From Paramarasmius palmivorus (taxonomy: Eukaryota; Basidiomycota; Agaricomycetes; Agaricales; Marasmiaceae), in NCBI GenBank assembly GCA_037176845.1, contig JAYKXP010000007.1:682001-746000 (forward strand): DNA of 64,000 bases, written 5' to 3'. A model generated the notes under the pieces. That model searched no databases and was not told the DNA's origin. It was given only the letters and a program-made list of their open reading frames with translations. Each line of letters begins with the position of its first letter. Position 1 is the first letter of the stretch. The position numbers and the translations under genes were made by a program. Shown here one piece after another: positions 12,601 through 24,400 of the stretch.

Positions 12601-12620
12601 TGTGAGCCTTGAGGCTCACA
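12601..12620. repeat. Perfect 8-bp inverted repeat with 4-nt loop
   Basis: TGTGAGCC (12601-12608), loop TTGA, then GGCTCACA (12613-12620). No T-run follows, so a terminator is not suggested. It lies in the middle of the 3.8 kb intergenic region and may be a protein-binding site or part of an unannotated transcript. Confidence 0.35.
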
Positions 12621-13890
12621 GATACCTGTTATGACTGGAGATTGAGCATGTATACCAATTGTAGACGAGCTTCGAGCTGGATGCGTGTGATGCCGTCTTT
12701 ATCAGAGCGGCTGTTGCTATTTGATATCGGAAACAAAGAGGATCTCAAGTATGGTAGCAGTTGCCTGTTGGACAAGATATCATGATAAGTCAAACACTTG
12801 AAGAGCGAATGAAGGATAAAAGTCGTAAATACCTTCGCTCCCGCCCAGTGTGCGGGAGAGATATCCGGAGATGTGATGTTGTCACAGTATCGCTGCGACG
12901 AGCATTGGGTGGAAATGACAATGTAAGGAGGGGAGAGGCGTATTTACCCGGACACTTTCCTGCCAATCATTTGGTTTCAGCTCTGGTAGCGGACAGTTTG
13001 TAACGTGTACACGAGAGGACGAGCAAATGATAAAAGGTGATAATCAATCTCCGAAAGACAAGGGCTTGGTTTAAACATGGCGTATGATAATCTGCAATAA
13101 CTTGTGTAATCAGTATTGATTGCAGGAGCACATCGGGATGAATCGACCTGTGCTCTTTTTGGGGTTGAGGCTGACAGGTAGCGGCAAGGGTGCGTCGGCA
13201 TCGCGGTCGTTGAGAGAATAGGAATTAAAGAAACCTCAATATAAAGTTTGTGAGATGTGCGTGCCATCGTGGAGACATGAAAGGTACCTGAGCATCTCCT
13301 CATGGAGTTTAACTTTCCCAACTGTCAAAGGACGACATTCGAAGATTTGACCCATACAATGAAAGGCCCATGGGTCGGCAAGCCAGGTGACAAGTTGTTC
13401 CTGGTGAAATTCCGCTGAAATGAAAGACATTCTGGAGTTTTGGCATGGCAAACCTTGGTGTGGTCACCGATTCCGATCCGAGGCAACTTGACGGCTAGAA
13501 CCGGGAGTGGGGATTCTGTGAGGGCGCTTGAGTGAAGGTTTTGTGCTGTTACCAAAGCAACCAAGTATACCTGTTCAAGTATGTGGTCCAAAAAAGCGCT
13601 CTCGAGTCACGACGGGATAGATCATTCTTTTTGGGACTTGTTCCGCGAATCTCTGGGGTTATACTAATCTGTCCACTTCTTTTGCGGTGATAGCATGTTG
13701 ATGAAGAGCAAAGTTACGAGCAGTTTGCGAGCATAGAAAAAGGGTCGTGGTAATAAATGGTGAAGGTATAGCGGAAATAAGTATGGGACCCACTCTTTGA
13801 AGCACGTGGTGTGAGTCGGGATATCGGGGCCGGCGCCGTCGTCACTCGGACTCTTGCAGCTCTCTCCCTGTCCACCACCACTGACCAGCA

Positions 13891-15066
13891 ATGGCATCTC
13901 GGTCGACTCGTCAATCCAATTCTGAATCTCAACGCTCTATTCGCCGCTCTTCTCGCTTGAATAACCGTCAATGTACGCCTGGAATGCAATAGAGGACTTG
14001 GAGGAGCTAATACATGTTTTGCAGCTGTTGCTAGCGGCACTCGTAGCAGTGGCATTAGGAGGAAACGAGAAATTGATCATGTAGAACTTCCTCAGACAAA
14101 GCGTCGCAAGGTCGAATCTAAACCAGCGACCTCGGGCGCAAGGGCATGTAATACAGAATCTTCCGAAGTCGTCATTCCCCGGCGGTCTCAGCGGATCACA
14201 CCATCCAGACTTATCAAGCGGGAACAAGAGCTTTTGAAGAAGGAGCAGGTGTATAAGCAGAAGATCAGCGAATTAGAAGCAAAGAATGAATCATTGACGA
14301 CGAAAGTAGAGGAGAGTGCGGTCTTGATTTCTGAGATGAAGCAGCGTGAAGCTGAAGCAGCATTGGCTCAGCTTGAAGAGCACTTTACTTGTCCACTGTG
14401 CGTATCTGACATGCATTCCCGACTGTCTACGAAGGCTCATCTATCCAAAGATGCTACGAAATAATGTCACAACCCTATTCACTCAATCCCGGACAGTGCG
14501 GTCACACATTCTGCGCAATATGCATCATCAAATGGTTCTTTTCTCGACTTCATCGACAGTGCGGTAGCTGGCATGAATCAGTCGATTGTCCCATCTGCCG
14601 GAGCCTTCTTGTCATCACACCCGACCGCACTCCTCGGCTCGACGTAACCTTTCCTTTCGTTCCAAATAGAACTGCCGCCACAGTGTGCGAATCATTGATT
14701 GAGAAGCTCGGAAAGACGTCTACAGGATGTAGTTTGGCAGTCAAACGCGAAGATAGTGAGGGTGGATTGGGATCAGAATGGAATTTGGAAAGAGGTCGTA
14801 AGCGGGGCCAAACGAAGAAGGAGAGCGAGAACGAGGACGAGGACGAGGACGAAACTGACTTGAGACTGACAGTCTGGAGGCAAGGCGGGGATTTACGCAG
14901 AGAGTGGCAGAAGAAAGACAAGTAGGTTTTCCCCTGTGCAACAAAGGATTCGCTGACTCGGGAATCTGTCAGGGAAGGCAAGAGGGAGATGCACAATCTC
15001 CTCAAGAACTGGACGACTATGCAAGCTCACGACTTCATAGCGATAAAGCAAAAACTTGGAGTGTGA
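13891..15066 (+). CDS. RING-finger protein with basic/coiled-coil N-terminus (probable E3 ligase)
   Basis: Four exons (13891-13972, 14025-14397, 14451-14921, 14973-15066) give a closed frame of 339 residues. The N-terminal third is basic (RRKREI, QTKRRKVE) and suggests nuclear entry. Next comes a coiled-coil-like segment (EQELLKKEQVYKQKISELEAK). The second intron interrupts the RING finger. After splicing it reads CPLC-YEIM...NPGQCGHTFCAICIIKW...CPICRSLL, which supplies the Cys/His zinc ligands of a C3HC4 RING with a long insertion (RLHRQCGSWHESVD). The C-terminal part is acidic (ENEDEDEDETD). The last intron contains an in-frame TAG, so an unspliced transcript would lose the final 32 or so residues. 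RING domains usually recruit E2 ubiquitin-conjugating enzymes; the substrate is unknown. Confidence 0.85.
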
Positions 15067-15463
15067 TGTCTACACTCCATTCCTGTTCATTCGCACTCGG
15101 TAACTATTTTCAGCGCCACCATCATGACCGAGCTTCACCGTGGTAGTCTTATCCCGACCATCATCGGTCGCTACCCCCATTCAGGCGTATCAAGCCGCGT
15201 CCACAGGCTCTTATCGACATTCGATGCGTTGGACGGACTCTGTACCAACACTTTATTTTATTCGGCTATGGACTCCCGGAAGCATTCATACGGATCTCAA
15301 TGCCACCTTGTACTTGATATTATCACATTGGTCCCGACCCCCAATTCCTCTTTGTACTTATAAAATCTTCCCGCCTATTCTTGGACGGTTTGATGTAAGA
15401 CTACATTCAATCAATTGAATAGAATCCAATCATGTCTCTACAAACTCAATCTTACGCCTAAAA
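15067..15463. other. Convergent 3' flanks
   Basis: 397 nt between the ends of the RING-finger gene and ARP8. No coding signal was seen. It should contain the two polyadenylation regions. Confidence 0.5.
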
Positions 15464-18257
15464 TCACAAGTAAAAGCACCGTTCTTTCAATCCCCTCATT
15501 CCCAAGACATCCTTTGATAGAAGTGTGTCATCAGTAACGTGCACGAACTGAACCGGCTGAGGAAATAAAACACATACCCAATCCTGCGGCGTAACCCATA
15601 ATTCGGACGCACCGTCCATTTTCCCTAGGACTGCCGCTCCTTTCCACACTAGAACCTGCGGATCAACGTCTTTGGGTGGTGGGATAATTTGTACCTTCTC
15701 CATATTCGATACTAATGGTGTCGAAATGGCTTGAAGCCTGCCGATTTGGGCGGGAAGAGCCAGGGTCAGTGCCACCATCGTGGGGGAGGAAAACAACAAA
15801 ATGACACCGTCGTACCTGCTATCAAGCGCATGAGCCATGCCGGAGATGTTGGCCGTACCACCAACAACGAGGACGGCTTGTAGATATTTCCGAATTTTCT
15901 CGTCTCCACCGGCAGCTCTGGCACTGTTGTAGATTGCCACATCTAGGGGCAATTTGCTGGCTTCAAAGTAGACATCGATACCGAATGCTCCGGGGAACGC
16001 AGGGTCCAGTTCGGGAGTAGGAGGTTTGGTGACGTTCTTGGAAGGGCTCTGTTGAGCAACCGAAGATTTGCTGTCATCTTCAATATCGACTACTTCCATG
16101 GGTGCTTCTGTGGAATTTTCTGAAGGAACTGCTGCTGCTGTGCTGTCGCCTTCAGCCGCTCCTGCCGGAGTAACTACCTCCTGAGTCACTGAATCTAATT
16201 GGGGCGCACTGTGAGCACCTTGCAAATTAGTCGGTAAAATTGCAAGCCCACCTTTCTGATCCGCATTTTGCTCGATAGTTGAGCTAGGGCCCGGCATCAA
16301 ATGCTGAGTAGATATCATCATAGCAGACGTCTGCACATTGGATGATTCCATATAGCAATCCGGTGCGATTGAACAGGACGACTCACAACATGGTCATTTG
16401 AGGACTCAAGGATCTCTTCCGTGACGTCCGTATTCGGGGCGTCCAAAAAGCCCACCCGTTTTCTATCAAACTCAATCACACGGGGCTCAAAGATGACCTG
16501 TTACAGTGCATAAGTGCAACGCATAGAAGTTAGTTGCACCACAGACCATGGGGGCTAGGATAATCTCGTCATAGGTACGAAGACCATATTTTTCTGCTGG
16601 TTGGCCCGGCTTGCGGACCACAAAATCGTACAAATTGAGTGCGACGTCAACCTATTGATTGATGGACATGAGTGTGCTACCAAAAGGGATGTTCATCGCA
16701 CCTCTGATAGTGTGCATAGGCTGCACTTTAAAGTGTCTATAACATTCCAATCATATGATCGAGCGAGGTTGAGTTCACGGTAAGGAAAGCCGATACGATT
16801 GAGTAGAACGTAGAACAGCTCCGTGATGTCGTCCCCACCCATGTTTAAGGTCATCCTTATTCAGAATAAGATTGCGAAGCGAGAATAACAAATAGCTGTC
16901 ACTCACCGAGTGTCCGGTATGACCAGACCCTCATCAACACATGCAATGCTTGTCGTTTTCGCGCCAATATCCACTACACAAGCACTTGATATCCCCGCTC
17001 CAAATGTTGCTGCTAATGATTCCTGAAGAGGACATAAGACAAGAAATAGCAATTGAATGGTGATGCCGACCTGTTGGGCGCATAACTGCTTGAACCCCAT
17101 TGAGACAAGGAGGAGATGGACGAGGTCCCGAACATAGTTCCGGTCGTAAAAATCAGGAATGACAAGGACGACAGAATATTTCTGAAATTCGCCGATGTCA
17201 AAAACCGCACATAGGAAGTCCAATATTACTCGCGTTGTAGTCCTTCGGCTCGATGTTTAGCCTATCCTTCAGCGTGTGCCGGAGAATGGTCTCCAAGTCC
17301 CCAAGTATTGCCTGTACAGATGGGTAATCCCTTGTGTTGAACTTGGGGCCGTATATTGGCCACCTCACAATGTAGTTGGAGGCCTGGGGGTCTGCTATCT
17401 GCAAAGCCTATCGAGTCTCGGTTAGGTTCGACGTGACTCGATTAGGATTATTTGAAGGCACCTTTTCGCCGACCAAGGCTTCATCCTTATTGTCCGTTAT
17501 CCATTCTATTCGGTAAGGGTCGTTGTGTTCCTGTATATATTCCGGCTTGAACTGTTCGTTAAACGTTGTAGCAATGTTACTAGCATTGGGTGTAACTCGA
17601 AGTTTATAAAAGCGCATTCTGTCTCGAAGAGATGAAAGGATGGCAGATACTTTCTCCTCGAACTGTTACATTGTGATGTGAGAAAATCAAGTGGAGGTGA
17701 AGCCCGTTGCAGACTGACTGGATCGTCTGAAGACGTGGTTATAGCATATTCATCCACATTTTCATCAGCTCCAGATTGCCGTTGGCTTTTCTTCGTCTTC
17801 CTTGGTCGTGAAACGCCTTCTACGAATGTTGGTGCGGAGACTGGACCTGTGGTTCTGCGAGCAATTACATTGGGAACGGTGACTGGGTTGACGTCTGATG
17901 CTCTTCCAATTCGGAGATATCTTGAGCCTGGGTGTATTACTAGGACTTGCGATCCACGCCTTAAACGTATTTGTTGAGAAATGCAAATACTAGAATAGCG
18001 TGTACACTACTCACCTTGCCTCCGGTGAAGTACCCTCTTCCTGAGACTGCTTAGACTTTGCATTTCTATGCCAAATTGTCTGATTTTCCGACTTCAAATA
18101 TGTTGATCCCAGATGCTTTGGATTGGTGCTAAACAATTTCGATTGAGCCAAGAACCGACGGAATCGAGACGAGAGTAGCTGACGCTAGAGGAACATGGAA
18201 AACGGTGTATTTTAGCCCAGATTCGTCACGTCTTGCATTCGGAATTCCTCTGGGCAT
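15464..18257 (-). CDS. ARP8: Actin-related protein 8 (INO80 chromatin-remodelling complex)
   Basis: Multi-exon gene starting at MPRGIPNARRDESGLKYT (ATG at 18257), the usual fungal Arp8 opening. A 55-nt intron with donor GTCAGC follows and joins to NPKHLGSTYLKSENQTIW. Later exons carry the actin-fold signatures SQVLVIHPGSRYLRIGRASD, SNYIVRWPIYGPKFNTRDY, VVLVIPDFYDRNYV and ACVVDIGAKTTSIACVDEG. An acidic, Ser-rich insert of about 120 residues (around 16000-16350) separates the two halves, as in other Arp8 proteins. The last exons give KYLQAVLVVGGTANISGMAH, MEKVQIIPPPKDVDPQVLVW, KGAAVLGKMDG and, after a final intron, DVLGMRGLKERCFYL. Arp8 binds DNA and histones in INO80. The gene lies 184 bp downstream of TOR on the same strand, so its promoter is very short or overlaps the TOR 3' end. 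Confidence 0.95.
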
Positions 18258-18441
18258 TTTGAACTATGAAGGCAGTTGTTGAATGTTGAACGTTGAACCC
18301 AGTTGTGCATGACCATGTTCAGGCGCGTGCAAATCCGGCGCTCCGAGCGCCTGTGTCTTCACCGGAAATAATGTGTTAATTATCCTCATATACTACAGAT
18401 ACTACATTATAGATACATCGAGTCCATAAATCTCCCTTTAT

Positions 18442-21400
18442 TTACCAGAAAGCACACCTAGTGACAGTGATCATCAGCGCCGGGAAGAATTAAGTCAAGA
18501 GCAAATCAACATACCATCCTGAAAAGAGTTGACAGAGGTTCTCGAGTGAAGTTGCTTGAAGTATCAACTTGTCTACTTGTACTTTGACGGGCAGAGACAC
18601 ATCAGGATCGAAATCTCGTCCTACGAATGAATGCACATGAGCGCCAATAACGTGCGATCAACAACCTTCCCTACCTGTTAACTTTTTCTGCACACGTTCG
18701 TAGACCGAAACTGCGCGGTGATCACGAATCTCTCTTCCGAGATGATCTCCTACTGCGGAAGCACCTCCGGCCTCTGAAGTACATCACGTCAATATAGTAA
18801 TGCATTGGAATGTGTTTCAACGAACCTCCGAAGATGTCATTTTCGTCAGCCCTTAACTTTCTGCGAGCTGGGCCCTGGGGGTGGGCAGCGGCACGGGCAA
18901 GCTCAGTGGCATTATCTTTGCGCACACGTCAGTTGTTTGGCCAGTAATGATACACTAGCGAGAAACGAAGAACACACCGTCAAGTCGCTTGCCTTCATTC
19001 GTCTGCATAAGTCTCCAACTGATGAGCGGATCATAGACAAATGCTTCAAGCACGGCCATCAAGGACTCCTTGTTGTCTCGCAAAACTTTCATCGTGATTT
19101 CGCAGGTGTTCCGGAAACTGCCTTCAATACCGCCAACCTTCCCAATTCAAGCGACGTTAATGAAATGATCGAAACTGCTCGAGAGAACTTCTTACCTCCA
19201 TTGCGTGCGTCAACATCCTTGTCAGCCTGAATGGAACTGTCTCAGGGAATTTATCTCGCATTGTTGCGATTTCGAAGCAGTCGCCGAAATCGATATTGAT
19301 GACTTTGCCGGTGCTTCGTTCAACGAGAATGTTCGAGGGATGGCGGTCACCGAGACCCAATATATGTCCGACCATGCTGTTCACAGCCAAAGAACGAGTG
19401 TATGTCACTCTTCTCTCCAGCCAGTGCTCCGAATTCTGACTCTTCAGCCAAAGAACCCTGTAAAGATCTTGACCCGTCGTATTTTCGAGGGCGTACTCGA
19501 AAACTTCTACTTTTTGCAAGAGGGTGAGATTTTCATAGTCAGGCGCCATCTGTCACATTGTCAGTCTGAAAAAAAGCGGTCGGATGGATCATAGCATACT
19601 TGAAGCATCAAACGGTACTCGATGTTGAGAAGTACCTTCCGTGATTCACGATAGTCGCGAACGAGAACGTGTAACGTGTCGCTTCCTTGAACAAATCCAA
19701 TAAGACCAGCATTAGGTGCCAATGGAATCACGGAGTATCTTTGAATATGCAGACGACGCATGTAACTGTTGGTATCAACAGATAGCAGATTGTTCACAAG
19801 ACTGAACAATTGCATGACCCTCTCATCTTGTCGAAGATCTTCGTGTCCTATAGATAGCTTCAGTATTCACAGACTTTGACAGTTGTAGATCACTGCGAAG
19901 CACCTTTCAGAATGTATTGATATTCTCTGTGATCACTTCCTTTGAGCGAGAATCGGCGGGGCCTTTGTTTTGAAGCAATGACAGTCAATTTCTGTGCAAA
20001 CTCGAGAATGGTGACGGGATCGCGACCGCTTTGGTATGTTCCTGGAACGATGCATTTTCAATGCCATTTTCGTCAAAAAGAGGCACCGACATTTACCTGG
20101 CACCGCAAGACTGAGGTTCCTGGTTTGCAAGAGGATCGGTGACACATATTGAAGATCCAAAGTGGTCAGTTGGGGAAGCTGCTTCTCAATCTTCTTAAAG
20201 ACCTGAGATTGAGGGGTTTCAGGAAAGTCGTTTATACCGTACATATCAGGACTTACCGCATAATAAATATCCCAGGCCTTATCCAACTCACTTGTATCTC
20301 CGCGGATGCGGTACCGGCGGCAAGCCTCCCTTGCATCAGCTAGTTCCCTGCCGAAGACCTGAGCAAACGACGTTTCGCGGGCAGTTTGAGGACCCTGAGA
20401 TGGAATAGTCAGAAAATGGTAATCACATGAAGACATAGAACTTACCGCTTCAAGTTTAGCGTGTAACGGTTCTAGGACTGCAATCATTCCCTCGGGATTC
20501 TTTTCCGTGAAGTAAAGGCGTGATGCTTCTTCCAGTCCCTCATGCCACTGCTCATGCCACAAGATGGCTATTCGTATAATCTCGTGACTGACGACCAACG
20601 CCTGTACGGGAGGAGTTAGAATTGGAGATGGACAGACGGTGGTATGGTTACCTGTTCAACAATCATCCTACTATGATCCCGCATTTCCTCCATTATCCCC
20701 ATGGCAGCAGCAGCGCGAGTTTCGCTGGAAGATTTGGATGCTACTGTCAAGGGGTAAATCAAAGCTTGGGGATGGAACTTTCCAATTGTGATGAGCACGC
20801 TGCGAATCCTCCGTCGAATAAGAGCATTCGGAGTCTGAATGCGGGCAATGATCTGAAAGCAGGAGTGAATGGAAACACATTTAAGAAATATGCTCACACG
20901 TACTTGAGGAATGACATGAAGCCATGTATCGATTCCAACCTTCTCAAAGCCTTGAGACATCGCATTACTGACGTTGTCATGTTGGCCGAACTTGAACCAA
21001 AGTGTAAGAAGGCGTAAAGTATCTTGCAATGCGTCTTGATTCCGTAATAGTATCGATTCAAATAAACCTAGAGCACCAATTCAGACTTGAAAAGAGGCTG
21101 GAGAATACGTTACGCGCACCTTCAATAGCTGCGACTGCATGTTCAGCAACAGTCAACGGGGAAACGGACTTGGACCCGTTCTCGATCTGACTGTCTAGAT
21201 AGTTGACTACTTCGATATTTGCCAGCGCCCAAGTATGCCACGCCTTGTACCATTCAGGGTCGTATTGAGTGGCCAAGATATAACAACGAAGAATGTCTTG
21301 CACATGTTTCTACGAAAGGTGGTCAGCATCAGAAAACGCGGATTGAACCATAGATTAAGTACAGAGCCCCAGCTATCATTGAGTTCAACTTGCCATTCGC

Positions 21401-24400
21401 CTAGCTTGAAGTAACAGCGTGCCAACAGCCGTATCAACTGCTCATTTCGTTGCTTGGATGGATTCCGTGAATGTTCGTTTTCAGCTTGCAAATCCTTGGT
21501 AACTCTGGCAGAGAATTGACGAAGGTAGCCAAGGCTTTCCTCTTGAGCCCCATTTGCCCACAAAAACTTCAGATGAGCGTATACGACATCTGGGGGTGCC
21601 TTGAGGCCCGCCTGCGCATGGTGACCCTAAATCTTTTGAATAGACGTATAGCTAGAGGTAGGGAAACACAGACCTTATCCATTGACGGTGGCGAGAGTAA
21701 AGATTCGATTGTCTTCTCCGCCAGAACCATACGATCAGATTTCCGGCAAAGATTGGCAAACTTAATCCACATTTGCGGTGCCTCTTCCGGGTTTAAGACG
21801 AGATTTCGGACTTGTAACATCCGTTGCCAGACTTCCACATCCTTTTGACAGCCTTGTAACCTACAAGGTATTTTGAATAACCTATGCAATGAAATCGTGC
21901 ATACCGACCACGTACCGCTTCATCCAGGTTTTACGCATTGTTGCCTGCCGCTCAGGTTGGTCGGCACTTTGTTTATACGCAATGATCTCTTCCAACTCCG
22001 AGAGCATCTGCGCGCGTACCATTATGCTAAGGAATCGTTGCGGTGAGAAACGATAAAATAATAGGGCGTTGTACTACTTACTTGTAAGAGCTCACGTAGC
22101 CTTCACCCACAAAAGAAGTGAGCTCTGGCTCCAAGAGATCGCGGGCTTTAGCGATATGCACATATGCTTTTGAGAACTGGTTTTGGTGAATTGAAAGAAT
22201 AGCGCGGTAGAAAGCCCTGTCCGGCGAATCAGATCGCATAGTTGCGATGTAATCGTCCATGGAATCCCATTCATTCAACGACCATGCTGCTGCTGCTGCG
22301 ATGGGACCAATCTCTCGTCGTTCTTCATGGTTGGCATGATCCCAGAGTTCATCGACTTGTTGAGCAAGCTGATCGAATTCTCCTAGGGCATGCAAACATT
22401 TCATACGACCGATTTGAATGCCGGGAGCATTTGGATCTATCTCTGCCTTTCTGTTGTATACCTGGAGAGCTTCTTGCCAGCGGCCAAGTCGCTCATACCA
22501 TTCCTCGTGTCTGGTAACATCGTACTGCTCTCGGGCCATGATCAGAGTGCCCCAAGCGGCATCATGTTGCTGAAGGCGTGTGTTGATCGTGATGATGGCC
22601 TCAATGGTGGATGGTGAGGCATCGGAGAAAAATTCCAGTTCCTTATAGTGCAACGCTTTTGCATACGCCAGAATCTTGAGGGAGTATTCTCCGAGGGTCC
22701 GGTGTTCGATGGGAAGTGGTTTTTCTTCATGCTCCATAAATTCGGCAAGATTCAACCATCTGTGTATGAGATCCGAGGGAGCAGTCGGCGAAGAAATCGC
22801 CGTCTCAATAGAGCGAACAAGATCCTCCTGAAACGCTGTCAACAACGCACTAGAAAGGGACTTCTGGTCCTTACCTGATATTGATCGTATAGTTCGACCC
22901 AACACGATATGAACGCCGCATTGAACAGCTCCTTTGCTAGCGGAGGATGTATGTCAACCAAGCTCATACACGCACGGAGGGCATGTGAAGGCGATTCCTT
23001 CATGAACTCGACGCTGAGTCGATGCATCCACGCGGTCCAATCATCCCGCGTGCTGACTTGCGATACGTCCCAGGCTTGCTTCAAGTGTTGTTGATTTACT
23101 GTCATCTTAGCCGCCTCTGCTGGGGTTGAAAATTCGGCAGTTTTGGACGGATCACTCGTGCTAGAGAAGGGCCTGTCAACACAACATTCCAACAGGAATT
23201 GAGATTCATACTTCAAATCGAACACACTGGCTTCCTGAATGAGTCGCTCGCCATTAAGTAACTTTGATATCAGACTCTCATATTTCTGATGAGTTATGTG
23301 ATTTCTCAACATTGCCTATGCAGCGGGGTGAGTGATGGTTGGTGTCATACATCGAAGCAGAATTACCTTATTTATTGTTGGCACGAAAATTGCGAAGTCG
23401 GACCCAAGCTGGATAGCCAAAGAACAGAGTGTGTCCATGACCGTCATTCGAAGCTCATGATTCGAGCTATGCTCTAGTACCCGGACCAGCGGATGAACGA
23501 TGCGTGAGGCATGGTCCGAGAAGTTGACTCGTTTCGACAGGATGTCTATTGTTTGGATAGCGTTCTTGCGCAAACCGAGCGGAGCATTGCCTCGTTCGTA
23601 CGTCTTGACAATTACAGGGATCACGAGGTGCAGGTATTCTTCGATGTTAGAACCAAAGGTTTGCAAGGCATCCAGCACTTTGCTTTGGATGCTCACCCTC
23701 TTGTCGTTGAATTCGCCATCGAATACTTTGAGAATTAACGGAATAATGCCCGGAAGGAAGGGTTTGAACTCTGAGCTGAGCGCCTTCCCAAGAGCCTCGA
23801 TCAAGCCCACGATGGGAACGTGTAGATTGGAATTCTCCCAAAGGTCATTAATGAGATCGAATAGGTTACCCGTGTAATTCCGTATGTGTTGCTTGAGAAT
23901 ACCGACAAGAATGGAAAGTTGTTGTAAGTGGAACTCCTGGTAGCGAGTAGAAGCCGCGCGAGTAACAGTAGTAAACGCCGGGATGATCTGAACAGCTGAC
24001 ATCAGACTCGTGGAGTATACAGGTAGGATTCAAACAGACCTGAGGTAGAAATGCTACAGACTTGAGTCCTTGCGTCTTGAAAATCGACATGATTGCTTCG
24101 ACGACGGCATAGTGGTGACTTCCAAGGGCCGGTTCTTTCAGAACCGCCAGCAGCGCAGTTATCACAACAGTTTGGAAATAGTCGTCTGACGCGCTCGACA
24201 AGTTCCGTTGGTTGATTGGCACTTGGTTGACAGCCATAACTGCCGTCTCGTGGGTTGAGTCTTCGGCGCCTCTCTCCTACGTTCAATCTATCAGAACGAT
24301 CTGATTGTTGAGTAGAAAAGTAAAAATAACCTTGCGTCTGTATGGATCAACAGCACCCAGTATACCCAGAACCTTCACAACCTCTCTTCTCACAGCCTGC

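Larger units (their letters stand above)
10101..13890. other. Long divergent intergenic region
   Basis: 3.8 kb between the divergently transcribed Con7-like (minus) and RING-finger (plus) genes. Open frames here are short, none exceeds about 134 codons, and none resembles a known protein or joins by plausible splicing. The stretch holds the promoters of both genes, the palindrome at 10212-10225 and the hairpin at 12601-12620. Fungal developmental regulators often have such long upstream regions with long 5' UTRs; that reading is inference. Confidence 0.5.

Noticed and set aside
14550..15005. Minus-strand open frame opposite the RING-finger gene
   Set aside because: Pure antisense shadow of a frame with clear zinc ligands and consistent splicing.
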